DNA of 64,000 nt. Origin: Ascidia mentula (lineage: Eukaryota > Chordata > Ascidiacea > Phlebobranchia > Ascidiidae). This document shows, piece by piece, positions 1-10,800 of the stretch. Where the stretch lies: contig OX387202.1 of NCBI GenBank assembly GCA_947561715.1, positions 20,845,001 through 20,909,000 on the forward strand, read 5' to 3'. Position 1 is the first letter of the stretch. Each line of letters begins with the position of its first letter. Both the position numbers and the translations under genes were made by a program. Below the pieces are notes generated by a model. It saw only the letters and a program-made list of their open reading frames with translations. It was not told the origin of the DNA and ran no database searches.

Positions 1-185
1 GCATGGCAGGAGTTTCTTCCATATCCTCAAACGTCAGGGGTCACCAATTAAAGCGGGTGCTTCGTAACGTGTATTTTTCTGAATGCGCGTCGTTGCCAGA
101 AAACGCTTAATTGTTTCGAGACACGCAGAAAAAGGCAACACTAAAAGCAAAACTTATCACGCTTCAGTGAATTCAAGGGTGGCAT
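1..185 (-). mobile_element. Edge of fossil Ty3-type (CsRn1-like) retroelement
   Basis: The first bases repeat the stretch at about 5106-5290, which is the gag start and leader of the fossil Ty3-type element at 3380-5285. The window therefore begins inside a second copy of that element, lying on the minus strand and continuing off the left edge. Only the gag start, the primer-binding-site region and the leader are inside the window. It is a fossil fragment; its age should match the tandem duplication that carries it. Confidence 0.6.
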
Positions 186-189
186 CCGC

Positions 190-1236
190 CACAACCTGGT
201 CACTGTGATTAACTGCTATGGTGGCGCAACATGCGAAATCTACATCAACTCTTTCACCACTGCTGGAAAGGCAAGTAGAGCATTGCTGCAAATTGTAATG
301 TCGAACACTCGGAAGTATTTCTTGTATAATTTTGAATTGTATTTTCTTCTGATGATCCGGTTTTGTTGGTTGGTGGCAAACATGCTTCTTTTTCAATATT
401 TGTTATTAAATTATGTTCTGCATTTTTATGTGTTCAGAAGCGTTTCGTTGTTTTAGTTACAAAATATTTTTACTTTAAATTAGAGGAGTTACTTTAGACA
501 GTTTACGTCCAACTTTGGTGTTCAGGTTGTCCAGAAACTCCAGCATGGAATGAACGTGGAAGGGAATAAGAACACGTTCGCATTATTCGAACACAAGGGC
601 GATGTTGACAGAGCGATTGAACCAAACACTTTCCTCGCTGATATCGTTGCAAAGTTCGAACAGTAAGTTGCCGTTCGAACTTTTTACTTTATTTGAGAAG
701 TCTAGTTACAAATTCGTTGCAAGAAATTGGTCACACAGCTCAAAGAAGAAAATAAAAATATTATCGTACAAAGTAGATTTCGTAAATATTTAAAATATTT
801 GAATTTTTTATCAAACATGGAAACTTGGGGTGTTACAAAATCATGTCGTTTGCATCTGACTACCAAATGTAGATGGAGGAGATTGAGAGGAATGCCGCAA
901 GAAGACGCCGTGGTCAGTATCACAATAATCTCACTAAACAATAAGACTGGAGTTTTGTGTTATTGGATGTCGGTGCATCTCTGCCCGTGGTTGATATTTA
1001 TTGGCATTGTATTTGGGTGCTTGATGTTTAAATATTATTCGCATAATTTTATGTTCAGCATATTTCGCGTTCTCTTCATTCCGTCTAATTCCTTTTATCT
1101 CAACAATTTGTTTCAGGCTGAATATGTTAACCTTGCACGTCGGTGGCCCGGATACGGATCCTACTTGTTTAAAGTTGAAAATCACGACGCGCAGTTCGGT
1201 CAAACCCTTCTCACTCTGGCGATATCGGCGCAGGTT
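190..1236 (+). pseudogene. Myosin-X FERM-region fragment copy (unit 1)
   Basis: This is a near-identical mosaic copy of parts of the myosin-X gene at 35.8-38.3 kb. It contains the 3' half of the exon at 35630-35843, the whole next exon with its introns (the exon lies near 526-662), then the 3' end of the exon at 37763-37933 and most of the exon at 38138-38313. The source DNA between about 36350 and 37890 is missing and replaced by about 100 bp that I cannot place. The copy stops within the last-but-one exon and runs straight into repeat R. Introns are kept, so it is a DNA-level duplicate, not a retrocopy. Motor, PH and MyTH4 parts are absent, so it cannot make a myosin-X tail. Confidence 0.8.
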
Positions 1237-2718
1237 TTCGGTGACTGGAAATTCTATTTATCGAGTAATTTATTTCGAGTTCAGGAATCAATTCTACAAA
1301 ACTTCACTCTCTCCATGCCATCTACATTCTGCCATGGAATGCAACCGGCAGACGCATCAGACGCGTCTGTGTCCTCCACAAACTGCTGCGTTAAGTTTGG
1401 TTATTACACAAGAGTGTATAAGGTCTAACCTTGGGAGGTGACAAGAAAATGATTTGTAAAGGAAAGCCAAAGCTAGTATGCTACTCATGCCGAAGCAAAC
1501 GTTTCAAACACCACTGTGTTCATCATCAGTGCCAAGTAAGAATGAGTTGCAGCAACGTGTGCGCAGAGGGAGGCAGGTAACTGAACAGACAAAAACAACA
1601 ACACAAATGAAACACGTGACAGACGCCACTCGAAAGCCCACGGCCGTGACGTCATCATTTGGGCTGCAATGAGGACCTGGGTGTTGACAAGAAACCTTGT
1701 TACACAATTTACCCTCACATAAAACCTTTCCCATAAGTCGGAGAAATGGCGCCGCGATATCCGCACATTTCTGTAAATATTTGGGGTGAATTGGCGTGAC
1801 TGTATTTTGGGGTTTATCAGAGAAAGCCAAAATGAACTGAATCAAATTTACTGACATCCTCGAATCAGAAATCAACTGTCAAATCTGATGGATCAATGTT
1901 TATATTTACATGGATTATCAACATAAAGCATGGAAACGGTTGCATGCGATATTACAACAACGACATGATATACAAGGAATGATAAAACGGAATATGTTGT
2001 CAATATCTAATTGACACGTTGACATAATTCTATGGAAGAAGTGCCATCCGAAACACACAGAATGTAATAATAAGTAGTGTCGACGTCATATTTGCAATTA
2101 TTATGTTGTTTTTTTTCTGGCATCAACCGTTTTTTTATTAACGTCGGATAATAATCACGCTGTAAACCAAGTTTACCTCATTTACGGCGAACGTGCTATT
2201 CGTTCGTTGACACTTCCAGCAACAAGCCGCCTTTTCAAATGAGTCACGTGGTAATCCGAACTCAAATAACCCGGTATGCATTTTCTATATAGGCCACATG
2301 TCTTTTGCGTAAAAAAGATACGAAGGGACAGAGGACAAAGGACATATAGGACAGAGACATTTTGTACGCGTGGTTTGTAACGTGTTAATCCTCGTGCGCT
2401 TGTTTATTATATATTAAACTGATCGATTGACTGTGGGTTTGATAGCAGCCTTTTTATCAGGAGTCAGATATACGTCAGTGTTATTATTTGTGTAGACGTT
2501 TTAAGTAACGCCCTACAAATACCATGATAATAACAAACATGCAAAATGGCAAAGTTTTCGCTACTAACACAAAAACTGTAAGGATTTGTGAAATAAATTC
2601 GGTTCGGTATAATTGCTTTCCTGTTATTTACGATTTAAAGCCTTTATCAAAACTGGTGAAAGTATTTACAATGTCTGTCAATAATTGTCAATTAACACGA
2701 CGTTGCCATGGTAACTAA
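1237..2718. repeat. Dispersed repeat R, copy 1
   Basis: About 1.48 kb nearly identical to 6341-7822 and strongly similar to 39936-41166 and 21370-22030. It begins in the stretch with the short motif ATTCTACAAAACTTCACTCT and ends near CACGACGTTGCCATGG. The right half (about 2000-2520) has a TATATA box-like run, a later ATTAAA and a transition to CCCTACA, so a solo-LTR-like origin is possible but unproven. I see no convincing coding frame. It always sits at a joint between duplicated blocks. Confidence 0.75.
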
Positions 2719-2759
2719 CGACGCAATGTTAATTTTCGTCACTTAAACCTCCCCAACAA

Positions 2760-3345
2760 TTATTCGCATTTCACTTTCATCTTAGAACTCATTATTCCGC
2801 TCCATGAGTTTTTCCAATAATACCAACTCATAGTGTTGTAATCAGTAGAAGTTCTCGACCACGGACCATTGAGGTGGGCATCTGAACAACTACGATGCCA
2901 CCAAGCTCCACCATCAGTCACAGCACAATTACCTCCATACCTGCAATTATAATTAAGTCGGTTGTCAACAACTCTGTGTTACAACTGATTTAAACTCAGT
3001 TAAAACTTGTGTTTAACTAAAACTTTAACGCAACCGCCTGTTTCAGAGCAATTGATTTTTACAATTGTTGATTTAGGGTAGGCGGTTAACTTTGTCAACG
3101 AAAATCAACTATTTGAGGAAATGCATTTCATCTTTATTAAAACAACTCGATTTACTTCGTTAGTAAAACAGAAATATAATCAGACACGTTGTATCATTAT
3201 TACTCACGTATCACGGTCTCTGTTGCGTGTTGAAAATCTCATCCCGTTTAGATTGTGGTGCCCAGTCATGGAATCTCCTATATTCCCCGAATATCCGGAT
3301 ATAGTAATTGTGTAAGAACTTCCTTCATCGCCAATGCTGAAAGTA
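2760..3345 (-). CDS. Duplicate terminal exons of ficolin-like gene
   Basis: Two exons on the minus strand, 3345-3208 and 2940-2760, copy the last two exons of the ficolin-like gene at 8452-8315 and 8045-7865. Both keep length (138 and 181 nt), reading frame, splice sites (TTTTCAG acceptor, GTGAGT donor, TGCAG acceptor) and the stop. They encode the C-terminal part of a fibrinogen-related domain, with [28 protein letters not shown] and a final KVKCE. Compared with the upstream pair, the loop after GDSM reads TGHHNLNG instead of IRWINLNG, and RDRDT replaces RDNDA next to the usual Ca-binding segment. With no upstream exons of their own, they are either an alternative C-terminal cassette for the gene upstream or a fresh duplicate not yet decayed. 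I cannot tell which from sequence. Confidence 0.75.
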
Positions 3346-3379
3346 CTGAAAACAACAATGTCATAATGTTTAATTTGAT

Positions 3380-5285
3380 TAAAAGGCCGCATTCCTGCAG
3401 GCGGCGGAAAAGCTGTTCTAGGTGTAATTTATGTTGACTTGGGGAACTGCTGGCCACCAGTATGTCGTCCAGGTAAACAAAAACAAATGGTAATGATTGA
3501 CATACCTGGTCCATAAGCCGTTGAAAAGTCTGGGCTGCATTTTTCAGACCAAAAGGCATTCTTAAGAATTCAAACAGTCCAAACGGAGTTATGATAGCAG
3601 TTTTTTGGATGTCTTTCTCGGCAACAGGGACCTGGTGGTAGCCCCGAACTAGGTCGATCTTCGAAAATATCGTGGAGCCGGACAACCGCGATGTGAAGTC
3701 TTGGATGTGCGGAATGCTGTAGCGATCTGGCTGGGTGGACACATTTAGGCGGCGGTAGTCACCGCAGGGGCGCCATTCACCTGATGGCTTTGGAACCATA
3801 TGTAGTGGTGCGGCCCAAGGACTGGATGAACGACGAATGATACCCATTTGAAGCATCTTGGCAAACTCCGCTCTAGCGATTGCAAGCTTTTCGGGGGATA
3901 AACGACGTGCCTTTGCATGAACCGGTGGTCCAGTTGTGCAAATGTGATGCTGGACCTTGTGTCTGGGTACAATGCTGGAAAACTTCGGTGCAGTTAAAGA
4001 CGGAAATCGTGAGAGAAGTCTTGTAAAATCTTCAGTGGATGTGGTCAATTTGCAAATGCGCGACGATTTGTCATTTGTGGCCTTTATAGGAATGCTGACG
4101 AATGATGTTGAATGAACAAGGCAACTGTGGCGTAGGTCTACCAGCAAGGAATGTGCACGCAGAAAGTCGGCTCCCAGAAGAGGTTGCGATACAGCGGCAA
4201 GTATGAATTTCCAACGAAATTTGCCAGCTGCGAGTTCCAAGTTGAGTACCTTTTCCCCAAAAGTATTAATCCTGCTGCCGTTAGCTGCAATTAACTTGAT
4301 TCCTTTAGCTTGCTGTTGACGAGCAAGACGTGATGCCGGAAAAACGCTTACCTCGGCGCCTGTATCAACTAAGAAATAACGACGAGTGGTTTGATCCCAA
4401 ATGTGAAAAAGGTTATGAGCTTTGCCGGCCGATGAAGTAACTAACAACGGCCGGCTGACGAGTTTCCCTGGAAACTGCAGGGAGGTTGACATTTCTTTGC
4501 CTTTTCACCAAAGCGCTGATGGTAAAAACAAAGTCTCTGATTTGCTGCAGTGCGTGTCGATGCACGTGGAGACGCCGCGAGCATGTTGCGCTTGTCTACC
4601 TTTGCGACAGCCGTGAACGCGTGGCGCTCCTCGCTTCTTGCCTGCCAAAGAGTGGTAGCACGTCGTGCAAAAACACGTGGGTCGTCAAAATCTTCTTTTG
4701 CGAGTATAATTCGTATTTCTTCGGGCATCCTTTGCAGAAAGATATAACGAAAAAGGAAACACGGCTTATGACGGCCTAACAATGACAGCATCTCATCCAT
4801 TAATTCTGCTGGAGATCGGTCTCCAAGTTCAGATGCATGTAACAGTTTATGCGCTCTTTCATAATCTGAGCAGTCGTAAGTGTTTATCAAACGTTGCTTT
4901 AGGTAATTGTACTTATCGTGATCCGGTGGGTTTTCCAATAAATCCAATAGTCTACCGGCGCTTGCTTGATCCAGGGACGAAACAACGTAAAAATATTTCG
5001 TTTCATCAGCAGAAATGCTTCGTAGCGCAAACTGGGCTTCTGCTTGCTGAAACCATATTCTTGGTTGCTGTGTCCAAAACGTTGGCAGTTTCATAGCAAC
5101 TGCGTGCATGGCAGGAGTTTCTTCCATATCCTCAAACGTCAGGGGTCACCAATTAAAGCGGGTGCTTCGTAACGTGTATTTTCTGAATGCGCGTCGTTGC
5201 CAGAAAACGCTTAATTGTTTCGAGACACGCAGAAAATGGCAACACTAAAAGCAAAACTTATCACGCTTCAGTGAATTCAAGGGTG
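3380..5285 (-). mobile_element. Fossil Ty3/Gypsy retroelement, CsRn1-like
   Basis: Parts seen from 5' to 3' on the minus strand: a leader piece, a primer-binding site like tRNA-Trp (TGGTGACCCC, near 5150), a gag region (about 5127-4441) with a Cys-His-Cys-Cys motif, then a pol region with an aspartic protease ([10 protein letters not shown]) and a reverse transcriptase core ([20 protein letters not shown]). The CHCC gag motif and a tRNA-Trp primer are known marks of the CsRn1 clade. RNase H, integrase and a second LTR were not seen, so this is an incomplete, broken fossil with few visible breaks. It lies beside the duplicated ficolin exons and repeats at the left edge, so it took part in the 5.1-kb tandem duplication. 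Confidence 0.85.
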
Positions 5286-5289
5286 GCAT

Positions 5290-6340
5290 CCGCCACAACC
5301 TGGTCACTGTGATTAACTGCTATGGTGGCGCAACATGCGAAATCTACATCAACTCTTTCACCACTGCTGGAAAGGCAAGTAGAGCATTGCTGCAAATTGT
5401 AATGTCGAACACTCGGAAGTATTTCTTGTATAATTTTGAATTGTATTTTCTTCTGATGATCCGGTTTTGTTGGTTGGTGGCAAACATGCTTCTTTTTCAA
5501 TATTTGTTATTAAATTATGTTCTGCATTTTTATGTGTTCAGAAGCGTTTCGTTGTTTTAGTTACAAAATATTTTTACTTTAAATTAGAGGAGTTACTTTA
5601 GACAGTTTACGTCCAACTTTGGTGTTCAGGTTGTCCAGAAACTCCAGCATGGAATGAACGTGGAAGGGAATAAGAACACGTTCGCATTATTCGAACACAA
5701 GGGCGATGTTGACAGAGCGATTGAACCAAACACTTTCCTCGCTGATATCGTTGCAAAGTTCGAACAGTAAGTTGCCGTTCGAACTTTTTACTTTATTTGA
5801 GAAGTCTAGTTACAAATTCGTTGCAAGAAATTGGTCACACAGCTCAAAGAAGAAAATAAAAATATTATCGTACAAAGTAGATTTCGTAAATATTTAAAAT
5901 ATTTGAATTTTTTATCAAACATGGAAACTTGGGGTGTTACAAAATCATGTCGTTTGCATCTGACTACCAAATGTAGATGGAGGAGATTGAGAGGAATGCC
6001 GCAAGAAGACGCCGTGGTCAGTATCACAATAATCTCACTAAACAATAAGACTGGAGTTTTGTGTTATTGGATGTCGGTGCATCTCTGCCCGTGGTTGATA
6101 TTTATTGGCATTGTATTTGGGTGCTTGATGTTTAAATATTATTCGCATAATTTTATGTTCAGCATATTTCGCGTTCTCTTCATTCCGTCTAATTCCTTTT
6201 ATCTCAACAATTTGTTTCAGGCTGAATATGTTAACCTTGCACGTCGGTGGCCCGGATACGGATCCTACTTGTTTAAAGTTGAAAATCACGACGCGCAGTT
6301 CGGTCAAACCCTTCTCACTCTGGCGATATCGGCGCAGGTT
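5290..6340 (+). pseudogene. Myosin-X FERM-region fragment copy (unit 2)
   Basis: Second tandem copy of the 190-1236 mosaic, offset by 5104 bp and almost identical to it. It has the same internal joints: exon-19 end, whole exon 20 with intron, the unplaced 100-bp filler, exon-24 end, most of exon 25, then repeat R. Identical joints in both units show that the mosaic formed once and was then tandemly duplicated. The fragment lacks most of the FERM domain and all upstream domains, so no product is expected. Confidence 0.8.
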
Positions 6341-7822
6341 TTCGGTGACTGGAAATTCTATTTATCGAGTAATTTATTTCGAGTTCAGGAATCAATTCTA
6401 CAAAACTTCACTCTCTCCATGCCATCTACATTCTGCCATGGAATGCAACCGGCAGACGCATCAGACGCGTCTGTGTCCTCCACAAACTGCTGCGTTAAGT
6501 TTGGTTATTACACAAGAGTGTATAAGGTCTAACCTTGGGAGGTGACAAGAAAATGATTTGTAAAGGAAAGCCAAAGCTAGTATGCTACTCATGCCGAAGC
6601 AAACGTTTCAAACACCACTGTGTTCATCATCAGTGCCAAGTAAGAATGAGTTGCAGCAACGTGTGCGCAGAGGGAGGCAGGTAACTGAACAGACAAAAAC
6701 AACAACACAAATGAAACACGTGACAGACGCCACTCGAAAGCCCACGGCCGTGACGTCATCATTTGGGCTGCAATGAGGACCTGGGTGTTGACAAGAAACC
6801 TTGTTACACAATTTACCCTCACATAAAACCTTTCCCATAAGTCGGAGAAATGGCGCCGCGATATCCGCACATTTCTGTAAATATTTGGGGTGAATTGGCG
6901 TGACTGTATTTTGGGGTTTATCAGAGAAAGCCAAAATGAACTGAATCAAATTTACTGACATCCTCGAATCAGAAATCAACTGTCAAATCTGATGGATCAA
7001 TGTTTATATTTACATGGATTATCAACATAAAGCATGGAAACGGTTGCATGCGATATTACAACAACGACATGATATACAAGGAATGATAAAACGGAATATG
7101 TTGTCAATATCTAATTGACACGTTGACATAATTCTATGGAAGAAGTGCCATCCGAAACACACAGAATGTAATAATAAGTAGTGTCGACGTCATATTTGCA
7201 ATTATTATGTTGTTTTTTTTCTGGCATCAACCGTTTTTTTATTAACGTCGGATAATAATCACGCTGTAAACCAAGTTTACCTCATTTACGGCGAACGTGC
7301 TATTCGTTCGTTGACACTTCCAGCAACAAGCCGCCTTTTCAAATGAGTCACGTGGTAATCCGAACTCAAATAACCCGGTATGCATTTTCTATATAGGCCA
7401 CATGTCTTTTGCGTAAAAAAGATACGAAGGGACAGAGGACAAAGGACATATAGGACAGAGACATTTTGTACGCGTGGTTTGTAACGTGTTAATCCTCGTG
7501 CGCTTGTTTATTATGTATTAAACTGATCGATTGACTGTGGGTTTGATAGCAGCCTTTTTATCAGGAGTCAGATATACGGCAGTGTTATTATTTGTGTAGA
7601 CGTTTTAAGTAACGCCCTACAAATACCATGATAATAACAAACATGCAAAATGGCAAAGTTTTCGCTACTAACACAAAAACTGTAAGGATTTGTGAAATAA
7701 ATTCGGTTCGGTATAATTGCTTTCCTGTCATTTACGATTTCAAGCCTTTATCAAAACTGGTGAAAGTATTTACAATGTCTGTCAATAATTGTCAATTAAC
7801 ACGACGTTGCCATGGTAACCAA
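6341..7822. repeat. Dispersed repeat R, copy 2
   Basis: Tandem partner of 1237-2718 with only scattered single-base differences. It abuts the 3' end of the ficolin-like gene, whose stop codon lies at 7865-7867 on the other strand, so it may supply part of that gene's 3' flank. Confidence 0.75.
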
Positions 7823-7864
7823 CGACGCAATGTTAATTTTCGTCACTTTAAACCTCCCCAACAA

Positions 7865-10800
7865 TTATTCGCATTTCACTTTCATCTTAGAACTCATTAT
7901 TCCGCCAAATGAGTTTTTCCAATAATACCAACTCATAGTGTTGTAATCAGTAGAAGTTCTCGACCACGGACCATTGAGGTGGGCATCTGAACAACTACGA
8001 TGCCACCAAGCTCCACCGTTAGTCACAGCACAATTACCTCCATACCTGCAATTATAATTAAGTCGGTTGTCAACAACTCTGTGTTACAACTTATTTAAAC
8101 TCAGTTAAAACTTGTGTTTAACTAAAACTTTAACGCAACCCCCTGTTTCAGAGCAATTGATTTTTACAATTGTTGATTTAGGGTAGGCGGTTAACTTTGT
8201 CAACGAAAATCAACTATTTTTGCGTAAATGCATTTTATCTTTTACTAAACAACTCGATTTACTTCGTTAGTAAAACAGAAATATAATCAGACACGTTGTA
8301 TCATTATTACTCACGCATCATTGTCTCTGTTGCGTGTTGAAAATCTCATCCCGTTTAGATTGATCCACCTAATCATGGAATCTCCTATATTCCCCGAATA
8401 TCCGGAAATAGTAATTGTGTAAGAACTTCCTTCATCGCCAATGCTGAAAGTACTGAAAACAACAATGTCATAATGTTTAATTTAATGCAAAGTAATTTAA
8501 ATAACAACGGACAATTTGTTGTTTTAAATCAATCCGCTTACATTGGTTTGTTACTCATGGAAATGATTGTTAAACATAAAACCCTTTATGACGTAATAAA
8601 CGACATGTGTCATACATTGTGTTGTGTTGTGTGGGATAATTATTTCTCAACTAAGCAATAAACACGGAGTGGCATTAGAAGTTTTGAGAAGGAAACCCAG
8701 ATATTTTTCAACTTTAAGTTCACAAACGGCTGGAGGATTACAAGGAGGCTTTATTGTAGCTGAAGAACAAAGCGGATAATTCTAACTTTCCAGTCAAGAT
8801 GCAACGTTTTGGCAAAGGTCAGTACTTGGGACTCAAAATTTTACCACAAGGACTTGGGCAACAACGACCGCATAAACTCGTCTGGGCAACAGATTTTCCT
8901 CAACCTTTTTTAAGTGGTTCTTAACCTTTTTTATCTCATTTCCCACTTCCAGTGTAAACGGAATCCTTATTTCCCACTGGTATTTACATTTTTTAACTCA
9001 GAATTTGATTATTGTATTTTCGTTATATCTGTTATACTTTTTTAACTTTTTCTACCGCATGGCATTACCAATTACCAATAAGTGTACAACACACAGTGAA
9101 TACATATCATTATATTTCTTTTCCGACTACTTTTGTGTATTTCGGTGCCGACTAATTATCCACCTACAACCCTAAAATTTCCTACAGGGTTAGAACCACA
9201 GGCCTAAGGAATTAACTCTGCAGGCCAATGCACCCATTTTCTTGCATAGAGACCAAACAATATCCAATCAACCACGCAACGACCAGCAGCTAACCCAGGG
9301 GTGGGCAAAGAGAACACAGAGTGTTTACACTATACAACTTATACACTGACAATCAAGTTGTGTCAGCGTCTTACACGTCGCGATTACGGGATTTTTGTTG
9401 CCTCATTCAAAACCTTGGGAGCCGAGCATGTTGGGCAGAAAATCGAAATTTCAAACACTGGATTATGCATGGGTGTTAGATGGAGAATATAATAACCATT
9501 TGATCCCATATATCGATGCGGGACACAGCACTAATATTCACTGGATTGCTGCCATCAATTGTCAAACGGTTTGGCCGTGGTTAATTTCGCTTGAACTGAC
9601 TTCCATATGCCTACGCTTCAGAAGATTTGGAATCAAGGGAAAGAAAATTTTCTGCAGCCACATTCTCTAAGCGCAAAAAGGTGACATTCGACCCAATCCG
9701 AGCCCCACTGAGCTCGGTCCCGGCAATCCGCGACCAAGCGATCGCGCAAACCTCAAGAGCGGTGATGTGGGGTCGTTACGAGTTGATTACCATCCCTATG
9801 TGTGTGCGGTATCTAAACTTTTTGTTTTCATAATTATTCCGAACTGAGTAAATGCATTGAAACACAGCAAGAATATTCTGTGTTGCTTCAAACTTAAATC
9901 CCGAATTTTGGGAATCTGACGTAATAAGGGGGGTATTTCCCTAATATATTTTAAGATTTTGTTAGTTATGACGACCTGGCAGCATCGGGTAAATTATCGT
10001 TGAAACAATGGCATTAGATTGAAAACGTTAAATACGTCATAGTCTTACCTATACTCGGCAAAACCTTGACTCCCGGAAAAATCCTGGAGGTCAACACGAA
10101 GGCGACATCTAGTGGACGCACTGGTGATTTGATGCAGTTTCTCCAAACCTGATAACATTTGTTGCTTGTAATGATATTGCTGAAAACACTGGAATTTAAA
10201 TTGGATTAACTGATGCTGTTGTATTGGCACTAGGATTGTTACGTAGCTTGCTTGAAACGTTTTGCTTGGTAGGCCTGTATATTTAACTGGGTGTGCACAA
10301 GTTATAACAATGTGTTCAGTAAAACAAACCTGGAACTCCTGTTGCTGCCGGGCATATTGCAATTTAAAATGTACCGCTCTTCTGGCATAAAATATACGTG
10401 CTGTATTTTTACGACGTTTCGTCTGTCATTCAGCGAGACCTCATCAGGTATTGATACCGCAATTTCAAAGTAAACTGCACTAAAACATTCAGGGCACAAA
10501 AACGAAAAAAGGACAGGTTGACACCGCTTGTCAGATCACGTGGCAGAGGCAAAACACGAAACACTGCGGGAGGCGAAACAGTTACAACAAATTGTTATAA
10601 ACTGCAGGAAAGTAAACACATTGTTCTTTGTCGTTGACCCATCCACTGTTTTTGTGAATGTGAAACGACTCAAGAAAGAGCCGCTTGGTGTGGTCCAACT
10701 CCTTTTCCAGAGCTTGGAAAGGGCTTTATCAAAGGCAACTTCGTATCGCAGTGTCACCGCATGCTTGGCCAACGCAGTCTTGCTGACACGAAGTTGCCTT

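Noticed and set aside
157-396. Minus-strand 79-codon frame repeated at 5261-5500
   Set aside because: It is the antisense of a duplicated myosin-X exon and leader; the repetition reflects the tandem duplication.
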